From an uncultured Prevotella sp. (GTDB lineage Bacteria > Bacteroidota > Bacteroidia > Bacteroidales > Bacteroidaceae): a DNA stretch of 64,000 nucleotides. This document shows, one piece after another, positions 24,166 to 32,130 of this stretch. Below the pieces are notes generated by a model that was not told where the DNA came from, did not search any database, and was given only the letters and a program-made list of their open reading frames with translations. Each line of letters starts with the position of its first letter. The stretch's first letter is position 1. The position numbers and the translations under genes were made by a program. The DNA is taken from positions 66,799-130,798 of the forward strand of contig UQFS01000004.1 of NCBI GenBank assembly GCA_900540375.1, in the 5' to 3' direction.

Positions 24166-24747
24166 TTATTTTACTTTGATGAGTTCGACATCGAAGATCA
24201 GTGTAGCGTATGGCGGGATGGCCTGGCCGGCACCATTGGCTCCGTAGCCGAGTGTGTAAGGGATATAGAAGCGATATTTGGCACCCTCCTGCATGAGCTG
24301 CAAACCTTCTGTCCAGCCCTTGATGACTTGGTTGAGGGGGAAAGTAGCTGTCTCGCCACGGCGATAGCTGCTGTCAAAGACCTGACCGTTGATGAGTGTT
24401 CCCTCGTAGTGGCACTCTACCAGATCGGTAGCTTTTGGCTTTTTTCCGTCGCCCTCACGCAGCACTTCATACTGCAGTCCGCTGGGCAGGGTGACCACGC
24501 CCGGCTTCTTGGCGTTCTCCTCAAGGAACTTCTGTCCATCGGTCTGTGCGGCCTTGGCCTGCTCCTCCTCTTTTTGCTGGAAGAAAGCCTGCACGACAGC
24601 CTGAGCATCCATGTCGGTCATGGCAGCTTCTCCGGCAAAGATGTCGCGGATGGCCTTTGCAAAATCGTCGATATTCAGTTCGGTTGCGTTCATCTGCTGG
24701 AGTTGATGACCAATGCTCATGCCCAGCGCGTAACTTGTCTTGTCCAT
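24166..24747 (-). CDS. FKBP-type peptidyl-prolyl isomerase, no signal peptide
   Basis: A 193-residue FkpA/FklB-like protein: residues 1-85 helical N-domain (MDKTSYALGMSIGHQL), residues 95-193 the FKBP domain (LPSGLQYEVLREGDG, FDSSYRRGE, QVIKGWTEGLQLM, IPYTLGYGANGAG). No export signal is seen, so it is probably cytoplasmic, unlike its two neighbours. First gene of the three-gene FKBP run, 28 bp before the lipoprotein paralogue. Confidence 0.9.
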   Translation of the reverse strand: MDKTSYALGMSIGHQLQQMNATELNIDDFAKAIRDIFAGEAAMTDMDAQAVVQAFFQQKEEEQAKAAQTDGQKFLEENAKKPGVVTLPSGLQYEVLREGDGKKPKATDLVECHYEGTLINGQVFDSSYRRGETATFPLNQVIKGWTEGLQLMQEGAKYRFYIPYTLGYGANGAGQAIPPYATLIFDVELIKVK

Positions 24748-24779
24748 TTCTATTGTTTGATGCTAATTATAAATAATGT

Positions 24780-24788
24780 GCAAAGATA
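24780..24788 (-). promoter_or_regulatory. FKBP operon promoter -7 box
   Basis: Minus-strand TATCTTTGC, 32 bp before the ATG at 24747. Divergent from the sirtuin promoter. Confidence 0.65.
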
Positions 24789-24831
24789 CTATTTTTAATT
24801 GTGAACAAGCGGCATATTGCGAAAAAAATAT

Positions 24832-24839
24832 TATTTTTG
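24832..24839 (+). promoter_or_regulatory. Sirtuin gene promoter -7 box
   Basis: TATTTTTG, 27 bp before the ATG at 24867. It lies inside a longer frame that opens at 24801, which supports the shorter start. Confidence 0.5.
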
Positions 24840-24866
24840 TGGTATAATAACAGTTCTAAAGGCAAT

Positions 24867-25580
24867 ATGAAGATGAAGAAGAAAATTGTTTTTCTTACGG
24901 GCGCCGGTATGTCGGTGGAGAGTGGTTTCAAGACGTTCCGTGGTAATGACGGACTGTGGGAGAACTATCCGGTGGAGCAGGTAGCCTCTCATGAGGGGTG
25001 GGAAGCGGATCCCACGCTGGTGACAAACTTCTATAACATGCTTCGGCAAAAGCTATGGCAGGCTGAGCCCAACGAGGGGCATCGGCTCATCGCTGCCTTG
25101 GAGAGGGATTACGACGTCAGTGTCTTGACGCAGAACGTGGACAACCTCCATGAGAAGGCTGGTTCCACACATGTCATCCACCTGCACGGCGAGCTGACCA
25201 AAGTGTGTTCGAGCATCGATCCCTACGACGAGCGCTATATCCAGCAGCTCACGCCCGAGCACAGCGACGTGGCGCCCGGTGCCAAAGCCGGCGATGGTTC
25301 GCTGCTCCGCCCGTTCATTGTTTTCTTTGGTGAAAGCGTGCCCATGCTCGATCCGGCGGCGCGCGAGGCGATGAAAGCCGACATCTTTGTCATCATCGGC
25401 ACGTCGCTCAATGTATATCCTGCTGCCGGACTCGTGCAGTACGCGCCACAGGGATGTCCGGTTTACTTGGTAGACCCTGCCCCGGTGTTCAATGCGCCAG
25501 GTGGTAAGTTCACGCACATACAGAAAGGCGCGTCAGAGGGAATGAAGGAACTCTGCGAGAAGTTGGGCTTTAAGAAATAA
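24867..25580 (+). CDS. Sir2 family NAD-dependent deacylase
   Basis: A 237-residue sirtuin: NAD-binding GAGMSVESGFKTFRG (about residues 11-25), TQNVDNLHEKAG, catalytic His107 in HLHGEL, and GTSLNVYPAAGL. It would remove acyl groups from lysines while using NAD+. Odd point: the four zinc-binding Cys that normally follow the catalytic His are absent; only one Cys is left in the KVCSSIDPYDE stretch. The family includes zinc-less forms, but activity should not be assumed. Start chosen at 24867 because the promoter overlaps the longer frame. Confidence 0.85.
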   Translation: MKMKKKIVFLTGAGMSVESGFKTFRGNDGLWENYPVEQVASHEGWEADPTLVTNFYNMLRQKLWQAEPNEGHRLIAALERDYDVSVLTQNVDNLHEKAGSTHVIHLHGELTKVCSSIDPYDERYIQQLTPEHSDVAPGAKAGDGSLLRPFIVFFGESVPMLDPAAREAMKADIFVIIGTSLNVYPAAGLVQYAPQGCPVYLVDPAPVFNAPGGKFTHIQKGASEGMKELCEKLGFKK

Positions 25581-25660
25581 GGTTGTCAAAGAAAAGAAAA
25601 AGAGGGAAAAACCTATCGACAAATAGGTATTTCCTCGTAAACCCAATGCAAGAAAAAGGC

Positions 25661-25668
25661 TAACTTTG
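25661..25668 (+). promoter_or_regulatory. Beta-barrel protein gene promoter -7 box
   Basis: TAACTTTG, 55 bp before the ATG at 25724. Confidence 0.55.
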
Positions 25669-25723
25669 TGATATTCATTATCCAGACCTTCTATAGGCTG
25701 GTCTGTATCAATCGTATTGTAAT

Positions 25724-26440
25724 ATGGAAAAGATGAAAAAGATTCTGTTTCTGGCCGTTGCCGTGTTGCTGACGCTACCTGCCGCAGCACAATATTATCC
25801 CGACGGGCGCCCTATTCCGCCCAGTAAGCGTGCCGAGTACTACCGCCAGCATGGAGGAAACAACAATGGCCGTACGGTCTACGGCTATGGCAGCAATGTC
25901 TATTACGGTTTTCGTTTGGGCATGGCCGTGGCTACAGTGAACTCCGACGCATCCGTTCTTGACGGCAGCGACGCACGAACGGGACTGGATGTAGGAGCCG
26001 TTATCGGCACTCAGCTCACCAATACAGCCCCACTGTTCTTCGAGACCGGACTCTCCTATGTGGAGAAAGGCGGTAAAGGCAACTACGACGGCAATAAGTT
26101 CACCTACCGGTTGGAATACCTCGAACTGCCGCTTTTGCTGAAATATAAATACCAGGCTACGCCCGACATCTCGGTGGAGCCGTTTGCCGGAGGCTATCTG
26201 GCCGTAGGCGTAGGCGGCAAGATCAAGGACTATGGCCACCGCGAGGCTTACTCCAGTTTCAGTGACGACCAGGCGAGCTTCAAACGTTTCGATGGTGGTC
26301 TACGTCTGGGTTGTGGCGTGAGTTTCCAAATGCTCTACCTCGGTATGAGCTATGATATCGGTTTGGCAAACATTGGCCACTACGACTTTGAGGACACACG
26401 TACAGGCTGCTTCAACCTTAACGTTGGCGTGACGTTCTGA
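25724..26440 (+). CDS. Outer membrane beta-barrel protein (porin family)
   Basis: A 238-residue protein with a signal peptide (residues 1-22, ending PAAA, mature Gln). The rest alternates hydrophobic and polar residues with aromatic ends and closes with LNVGVTF, typical of small outer membrane barrels of the PorT/OmpA-like beta-barrel type (PF13568-like). Landmarks are GFRLGMAVATVNSDA, ETGLSYVEKGG, YLELPLLLKY and LRLGCGVSFQ. Cargo or function unknown. Followed by a terminator-like hairpin and a 22-bp repeat array. Confidence 0.75.
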   Translation: MEKMKKILFLAVAVLLTLPAAAQYYPDGRPIPPSKRAEYYRQHGGNNNGRTVYGYGSNVYYGFRLGMAVATVNSDASVLDGSDARTGLDVGAVIGTQLTNTAPLFFETGLSYVEKGGKGNYDGNKFTYRLEYLELPLLLKYKYQATPDISVEPFAGGYLAVGVGGKIKDYGHREAYSSFSDDQASFKRFDGGLRLGCGVSFQMLYLGMSYDIGLANIGHYDFEDTRTGCFNLNVGVTF

Positions 26441-26474
26441 CGTGATAGTAAGCGAACAACAGTAACTAAACACC

Positions 26475-26499
26475 GGCTCATCCTTCCTGAGGATGGGCC
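26475..26499 (+). terminator. Hairpin after the beta-barrel gene
   Basis: GGCTCATCC (26475-26483) pairs with GGATGGGCC (26491-26499, one G-T pair), loop of 7, followed by GCCGTAGTTTT. Terminator-like. Confidence 0.6.
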
Positions 26500-26516
26500 G
26501 CCGTAGTTTTATGACT

Positions 26517-26582
26517 ATTACCAAAGCTTGGTCATCACATTACCAAAGCTTGGTAATCGCATTACTAAAGCTCGGTCTGTAG
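26517..26582. repeat. 22-bp tandem array, ACCAAAGCTTGGT unit
   Basis: Three units start at 26517, 26539 and 26561, exactly 22 bp apart. Each opens ATTAC(C/T)AAAGCT(T/C)GGT, itself nearly palindromic (ACCAA/TTGGT), followed by a variable tail. It lies between two convergent genes. Confidence 0.85.
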
Positions 26583-26702
26583 TTTAACGATTTAAGTTGA
26601 CTACTTTGAGTCTTATTTTTAATGTTGGTTGACCCAGTTAAACATTACTTTTATTTTGGGTTGATACGTTTGTGGCTTTGGCACGATCATTCTTGGAAAT
26701 GC

Positions 26703-29246
26703 TCACAGTCTCTTCTTCTCTTCGTTTCCGGCACCGGTACCTTTATAGCGGCTGCGTGTGGCATTGAAGTTATAGGTCACGGTGAGCGAGATGCTGCGCG
26801 TGAAATTGTTAGCATCCTTTCGGCTGATGACATCAGTACCATAATACGTCCACCGCTCACGATTGCTTTTGGTCAGGTCTGAGGCTTGGAGGAGGAAGAC
26901 GAGGCGGTTTTTGAAGAACGACTTGCGCAACCGCGCGTACACGGTCACAAAACCTGCTGACTGCCGCATCGGTTCATAGCTGTCGGTGTAGCCATAGAGG
27001 TCGAGGCTCGCCATCCACCCATGCGGAAAGACGAGGCTGTTGCGAAGCACGAAAGTAAACGAGGGATGGCGGGAGCAGAGACTGGTGGGCTCACGGAAGA
27101 ACAACTGGGAATAATCTATCTCCCAGGAGGGATGATACCAACTGAATGTCGGCGAGGCCGTTACGGAGGCACTAAGCATCTGATAGTGCCCCATGTTGCG
27201 AACCGAGAAATAGGCTATCTCCTGGTTGTCGTACAAGCCAAAGGTATGTAGCATAGGCTTATGGACATAGTCGTAATCGACCGAGGCACTCAGCCATTTG
27301 TGCACGGCCGACAGCTCCACGTTGTGGGTATATTCCGGGCGCAAGTAGGGATTGCCGCCCTCATAGAGATAACGACTGTCATACTGCATGAAGTTGCGCA
27401 GGTTGTTGTATCCCGGTCGGGAGGTCTTCATGGTGTAAGACAACTGCCATGACCACAAATCTTTATTCCACGACAGCGAGAGATTGGGAAAGAGATTGCC
27501 ATAGCGCCGGCTCGGCTCCTGCTCCCGTTTGCCGAAGCTGTAGTAGTCGGTCGTGACATGCTCGTATCGTAGTCCAGCATCGAGCTCATAGTGACCTAAA
27601 GGCAAGGAGAAGTCAGCGAAGCCCGCTATGTTTGCCTCATAGAGCTTGGTGCTGGAGGCAGGCACATAGTTCTCGCTGTTGACATAAAAGCCCACACTCT
27701 TTGTATGCGTGTATTCCGAGCCGAACGAGAGCGTGCCCTTCCCTACCGGGTGCGTCACGACGAGTTTCCCAGCCCACAGGTCGCTGCGCTGTCCGCCGTT
27801 GCTCGCCACGTCGCGGTCGCCTAATTCCGTGCTGGCTTCCGCGCTCTGCTGGCTCAGCATGTATTTCATGTGGAGGTAAGAGGCATTGAAGTCGATGCTC
27901 CAGTTGCCGAGCTTGCCCGTATAGTAGAGGTTGGCCTCGTTGCGTGGCCCCACGTCCCTGTGCTGGCGCTGGCTTTGCAGGATGGAGCCCTCATAGACAC
28001 CGTTGCGCGTGACATTCTGGATACTGTTCGCATCCATGTTGCTTGACAAGGTCTTGTAGAACCAATAACTGCCACCGATGGAATTGTCAGCATTGAAGTC
28101 GTAGCTCAAGCGGAAGGTCTGCGACAGCACGTTCTGCCGGAAGGCGTCGTTGAAATGCTGGTCGATGTTGATGGTGTTGTCCTTGGGCATGAGTGTGTAA
28201 CCCGTGTTGATGTCCTCTTTGAATACTTGGCTATAGAGAGCCGTGGTGTTAGACAGTTCCAGTCCTTTGATACGGTATTTGACGGTAGCTTGGTCATATC
28301 CTGCCCACATCGTGTTGTATTTTGCGTTGGCATCGTTCCTCACGCTCCATCCCTCGCCCGCTGGCTTACGGGTGCGGATGCGGATGACGCTCTTTACCGT
28401 GGCATCGTACTGCGAGCCGGGTGCGGTGATGACATCCACGTTCTTGATGTTCTCTGATTTCAGTTCAGTCAATTCGCGGTTGTCGGTCACTTTCTTATTG
28501 TTGATATAGATGAGCGGTGTGCCCTTGGCAAACACCTTGATGCCGGAGCCCGATGCCGTGACACGCGGCAACTGTCCGAGCACGTCGACGGCGGTGCCCA
28601 TCTTGCTCAGCACCGAGTGCTCCACGTCGATGGTCATGCCACCCTTTGCGGCACGATACTGTGGCCGTTGCGTCTTCACCGTCACGCCTTTCAGCGTATA
28701 GCGGTCGGCCTGCAAGCGGATGGTACCAAGGTCGGGCGAGGCAGCGGTCCACAGCTTAGACTTGTAGCCCACGTAGGCCACCTTGGCGATGACGTGGCGG
28801 GCGTTGCAGGGAATGACGAAGTATCCGCTCTCGTTGCTCACGCCTCCGGCAAGGAACGAGGAGTCGGCGGGCGAGAGCAGCACTATGTTGGCGTATTCGG
28901 CGGCCTCGCCTTTCTCGTCGACGATGCGGCCCTTGTATCTCAATGTTGTCTTCTGTGAGCATTCCACGTTGATGATGCTGTCGCCCACCATCGTCATCGT
29001 AATGGGATAGAAGCCGATGAGGTGGCGGATGGCTTCGGGGATTGACGCGCCTTTGACCGATGCCGTCACACGGAAGTCCTCCAAGTCGTTGTAGATGAAG
29101 TTGATGGTGTAGCGGTGGGTCATGCCGCCCAGTTGCTGCAAGGCCGCAGGCATTGTCACGTTGCGGAAGTCGCGACTCACGCGTTGGGCGCGGCCGATGG
29201 CGGTGCACAGCAGGAGCATATATAATAATAGGAGTATCTTCTTCAT
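26703..29246 (-). CDS. TonB-dependent receptor with STN signalling domain
   Basis: An 847-residue outer membrane receptor. Signal peptide ends GRA with mature Gln. Residues about 22-95 are a secretin/TonB short N-terminal (STN) domain, 100-180 a carboxypeptidase-regulatory-like beta domain, 190-300 a plug (VDVLGQLPRVTASGSGIKV), and the rest a barrel of the PF14905-like kind. It is the outer-membrane part of a trans-envelope signalling unit with the anti-sigma and sigma genes just upstream (19-bp gap). The imported substrate is unknown. The gene tail reaches a Lys/Arg-rich end (GAGNEEKKRL) instead of the usual aromatic last residue. Confidence 0.85.
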   Translation of the reverse strand: MKKILLLLYMLLLCTAIGRAQRVSRDFRNVTMPAALQQLGGMTHRYTINFIYNDLEDFRVTASVKGASIPEAIRHLIGFYPITMTMVGDSIINVECSQKTTLRYKGRIVDEKGEAAEYANIVLLSPADSSFLAGGVSNESGYFVIPCNARHVIAKVAYVGYKSKLWTAASPDLGTIRLQADRYTLKGVTVKTQRPQYRAAKGGMTIDVEHSVLSKMGTAVDVLGQLPRVTASGSGIKVFAKGTPLIYINNKKVTDNRELTELKSENIKNVDVITAPGSQYDATVKSVIRIRTRKPAGEGWSVRNDANAKYNTMWAGYDQATVKYRIKGLELSNTTALYSQVFKEDINTGYTLMPKDNTINIDQHFNDAFRQNVLSQTFRLSYDFNADNSIGGSYWFYKTLSSNMDANSIQNVTRNGVYEGSILQSQRQHRDVGPRNEANLYYTGKLGNWSIDFNASYLHMKYMLSQQSAEASTELGDRDVASNGGQRSDLWAGKLVVTHPVGKGTLSFGSEYTHTKSVGFYVNSENYVPASSTKLYEANIAGFADFSLPLGHYELDAGLRYEHVTTDYYSFGKREQEPSRRYGNLFPNLSLSWNKDLWSWQLSYTMKTSRPGYNNLRNFMQYDSRYLYEGGNPYLRPEYTHNVELSAVHKWLSASVDYDYVHKPMLHTFGLYDNQEIAYFSVRNMGHYQMLSASVTASPTFSWYHPSWEIDYSQLFFREPTSLCSRHPSFTFVLRNSLVFPHGWMASLDLYGYTDSYEPMRQSAGFVTVYARLRKSFFKNRLVFLLQASDLTKSNRERWTYYGTDVISRKDANNFTRSISLTVTYNFNATRSRYKGTGAGNEEKKRL

Positions 29247-29264
29247 AACATTTTCGTTTTTGGG

Positions 29265-30011
29265 TTACTCTACCACAATCTCGTCGCCATTGTGTGTGAC
29301 GGCAATCTGCTGGAAGCCGTTGAGGACGGCGATAGCGGCATCTACGCTTTTAGCCTGATCCCACTCAAAGTGCAGTCGGATAGTCTTGGCGGACGCGTTG
29401 CGATAGACGACCTTCAGTCCATAGTAACGGCCCATCTCATCGAGGATGTCAGCCAGGGTAGCATTGTCGAAGACTTTGACCACGGGAGCCGGTTTGCTTT
29501 CTTTCTGTCTCGGTGAGATGCTGTCGGCGGTTGCGGCGGTATCCTGCGATGAGGCTGTGACCGACGTGCGTTGTGCTACCTCTGGTTTCTCTTTGGCAAA
29601 AGGATTGCGGAGCCAGCCCAATCCTGTCATAGCAGCAAGAGCCACACCGGTGAGCAACACGCAACCGAGAAAGACAGCGGCCACGCGCAGCCAACGGGGA
29701 AGACGGCGGCGGGAAAGAACTGCGACAGAGTCTGTCTCTGGCTGAGCTATACGATCGGATTGCGGAGTCGTATCAGTGTACGGCTCAGCATTGGAATGCT
29801 GTTTGGCATCGTGGGCCTGACAGAAAGCCCGCCACGCACTGTCCACGTCGACGTCTTCGTTTTCAGCCCGCTCCTCTGTGAGCGCACGTTTTAGCTGTGC
29901 GAGCGGTTGGGTCTCGTCTATGATCTCTTTGAGCTCCTCGTCGGTGTAGTGCTCGGGATGCTCTTGTGCGTCAAGGAAACGCTTGATTTTCTCTTCATCG
30001 GAATCGTTCAT
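29265..30011 (-). CDS. Anti-sigma factor with DUF4974 domain (FecR-like role)
   Basis: A 248-residue protein: acidic cytoplasmic N-terminal part (about 1-100), one membrane helix (about 107-130, VAAVFLGCVLLTGVALAA), and a periplasmic C-terminal DUF4974-type domain (about 175-248: FDNATLADILDEMGRYYGLKVVY) of the kind at the end of FecR regulators. It would hold the sigma factor until the receptor's STN domain signals. Start overlaps the sigma gene stop by 4 bases. No classical FecR middle domain is seen, so it is shorter than the usual FecR of about 330 residues. Confidence 0.78.
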   Translation of the reverse strand: MNDSDEEKIKRFLDAQEHPEHYTDEELKEIIDETQPLAQLKRALTEERAENEDVDVDSAWRAFCQAHDAKQHSNAEPYTDTTPQSDRIAQPETDSVAVLSRRRLPRWLRVAAVFLGCVLLTGVALAAMTGLGWLRNPFAKEKPEVAQRTSVTASSQDTAATADSISPRQKESKPAPVVKVFDNATLADILDEMGRYYGLKVVYRNASAKTIRLHFEWDQAKSVDAAIAVLNGFQQIAVTHNGDEIVVE

Positions 30012-30520
30012 GGCTTAGGGGTATTAACGTTCTTTTTCAATACTTTGACGATGTGCGACAGATGTTTCCACACGGCAATGCGGCTCGTACCGGTCTCGGC
30101 GCAGATGGCCTTATAGTCTTTGCCGTCGAGAAAACGCAGGGTGAAGATGCGCAGCTCGTCGGGCGAGAGCAGTGCGTGAGCGAGCGTGCGCAGGCGGCAG
30201 AGACGTTGTTCGTCGTCCTGCCAACTGTCATCGGGCAGTGGCTCGGTGGCGTAGAGGTGGAGGATGCGCTCGCGTGTGCTTTTGTTGCGCAGGCGTTTCA
30301 AGCAGCGGTTGCGCACGGCGACCATCAGATAGCCTTCGGCCGAAGCCGGCAACAACTCAGTGCGGCGTTCCAGCAGGCTGGCGAATACTTCGCTCACCAC
30401 GTCCTCGCTCTCCTCGCTGTCGTAGAGCAGGGAGCAGGCCACGGTATACATGTGGCGGTAGTGCCGGCGGAAGAGTTGTTCAACGTGCTGTCTGTCCATC
30501 GTCTGTTTTTTTATTATCAA
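30008..30520 (-). CDS. ECF-type RNA polymerase sigma-70 factor
   Basis: A 170-residue sigma factor (or 163 from Met8 at 30499). Region 2 is LFRRHYRHMYTVACSLL with SEESEDVVSEVF; region 4 is LSPDELRIFTLRFLDGKDYKAI with AETGTSRIAVWKHLSH as the helix-turn-helix. Short linker and length are typical of ECF sigmas. It probably controls its own anti-sigma/receptor operon. A minus-strand TACCTTTG box at 30591-30598 is the likely housekeeping promoter. Confidence 0.9.
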   Translation of the reverse strand: MIIKKQTMDRQHVEQLFRRHYRHMYTVACSLLYDSEESEDVVSEVFASLLERRTELLPASAEGYLMVAVRNRCLKRLRNKSTRERILHLYATEPLPDDSWQDDEQRLCRLRTLAHALLSPDELRIFTLRFLDGKDYKAICAETGTSRIAVWKHLSHIVKVLKKNVNTPKP

Positions 30521-30590
30521 TACCCTTCGGTGAAGAGAATGTTAACCTCTTGGCGGTTAATTTTTGCTTTTCAACGAAAGAATGTCTTTA

Positions 30591-30598
30591 CAAAGGTA
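30591..30598 (-). promoter_or_regulatory. Sigma factor gene promoter -7 box
   Basis: Minus-strand TACCTTTG, 70 bp before the first possible start. A small inverted repeat TTAACC/GGTTAA (30542-30559) lies in the leader. Confidence 0.5.
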
Positions 30599-30649
30599 CA
30601 TCTTTTCGCTGACATTTCTTGATAAAGCCCGCCTAAGAACGACTAAAGT

Positions 30650-30682
30650 TTTGTATATCAGCGGAATTATTCGTAACTTTGC
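30650..30682 (+). promoter_or_regulatory. miaB promoter
   Basis: TTTG (30650-30653), 20-bp spacer, TAACTTTGC (30674-30682), 26 bp before the ATG at 30709. It excludes the longer frame starting at 30679. Confidence 0.8.
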
Positions 30683-30708
30683 AGTCTTATTACATACGCA
30701 TATACAGA

Positions 30709-32115
30709 ATGAGCAAGAAACTATATATCGAGACCTATGGCTGCCAGATGAATGTAGCCGACTCCGAAGTTGTTGCCTCCGTCATGCAGATGGCCGGTTA
30801 CGAACCCACTGCCAACGAAGAAGATGCCGACGCGGTGTTTCTCAACACCTGTTCGGTGCGCGAGAATGCCGAGAACAAGATCTATCATCGTCTCGACACC
30901 CTTTTCGCCCAGCAGCGCCGCCACGCCCACGACAATCCCGAAGCCAAGTACCCCAGGCCGATTCTCGGCGTGCTGGGCTGTATGGCCGAGCGCGTGAAGA
31001 ATGACTTGATCGAGAACCATCACGCCAATCTCGTGTGTGGTCCTGACAGCTATCTCCATTTGCCCGAGATGGTGGCAGCCGTAGAGGTCGGTCAGCCTGC
31101 CGTGGATGTGCAGCTCTCCACCACCGAGACCTATCGCGACGTCATGCCTCTGCGTGTGAGCCCGGCCCATGTGAGCGGCTTTGTGAGCATCATGCGCGGC
31201 TGCAACAACTTCTGCCATTATTGCATCGTACCCTATACCCGTGGCCGTGAGCGTTCGCGCGACGTGGAGAGCATCTTGCGCGAGGTACGTGACCTTCACG
31301 ACAAAGGATTCAAGGAAGTCACCCTCCTGGGACAGAATGTCAACAGCTATGGACTATTGCCCAACGGTCAGCGGCCCGACAACGGCATCATCATCAACGA
31401 GACCGACGGCACGGAGCTCCATGTGTGTTCCTTTGCTGAACTCCTGCGGCGCGTGGCCGAGAGCGTACCCGACATGCGTGTGCGCTTCACGACCTCCAAT
31501 CCTGAGGATATGACCGAGGACATCCTGCACGCCATCGCCGATGAGCCCAACCTCTGTAATCATATTCATTTCCCGGCACAGAGCGGCAGTGACAAGGTGC
31601 TGCACTTGATGAACCGCAAGTACACGCGCCAACAGTATCTTGACAAAGTGGCCGCCATCCGCCGCATCATCCCCGATTGCGGACTGACGACAGACATCTT
31701 TGTGGGCTATCACGACGAGAGCGAGGAGGACTTCCAACAGACGATGAGCCTCGTGCGTGAGGTCGGCTATGACGCCGCCTTCATGTTTAAATACAGTGAG
31801 CGTCCCGGCACCTACGCTGCCAAGCACCTGCCTGACAACGTGCCCGAGGAAGAGAAGGTCCGCCGCCTCAATGAGCTCATCCGCCTGCAAACCGAGATCT
31901 CGGCTGAGCGCAACAAGCTCGACGAGGGCAAGACCTTTGAGGTGCTCCTTGAGCGCTATGCCAAACGTTCCCACGATCAGCTCATGGGCCGCACACCACA
32001 AAACAAAGCCGTCGTCATCGCGCGCGGCAACCACCGTCCCGGCGAGCGTGTCATGGTGCGTGTCACAGGCTCATCATCAGCTACACTCATGGGAGAAGTC
32101 ATGGGGGAAGAATAA
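30709..32115 (+). CDS. miaB: tRNA-2-methylthio-N6-isopentenyladenosine synthase MiaB
   Basis: A 468-residue radical SAM methylthiotransferase that adds a methylthio group to i6A37 of tRNAs reading UNN codons. The three auxiliary cluster Cys (Cys12 in ETYGCQMN, Cys48 in NTCSVRE, Cys91 in GCMAE) and the radical SAM CxxxCxxC (Cys165, 169, 172 in GCNNFCHYC) are intact, with the TRGRERSR stretch after them and a C-terminal TRAM domain. Start placed at 30709 because the promoter covers the longer frame. Followed by an ABC exporter gene after 15 bp. Confidence 0.95.
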   Translation: MSKKLYIETYGCQMNVADSEVVASVMQMAGYEPTANEEDADAVFLNTCSVRENAENKIYHRLDTLFAQQRRHAHDNPEAKYPRPILGVLGCMAERVKNDLIENHHANLVCGPDSYLHLPEMVAAVEVGQPAVDVQLSTTETYRDVMPLRVSPAHVSGFVSIMRGCNNFCHYCIVPYTRGRERSRDVESILREVRDLHDKGFKEVTLLGQNVNSYGLLPNGQRPDNGIIINETDGTELHVCSFAELLRRVAESVPDMRVRFTTSNPEDMTEDILHAIADEPNLCNHIHFPAQSGSDKVLHLMNRKYTRQQYLDKVAAIRRIIPDCGLTTDIFVGYHDESEEDFQQTMSLVREVGYDAAFMFKYSERPGTYAAKHLPDNVPEEEKVRRLNELIRLQTEISAERNKLDEGKTFEVLLERYAKRSHDQLMGRTPQNKAVVIARGNHRPGERVMVRVTGSSSATLMGEVMGEE

Positions 32116-32130
32116 GAAAATCGAAGCGAT

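Noticed and set aside
25611..25628. Terminator after the sirtuin gene (ACCTAT/ATAGGT)
   Set aside because: Arms of only 6 bp and no T-run; too weak to call.
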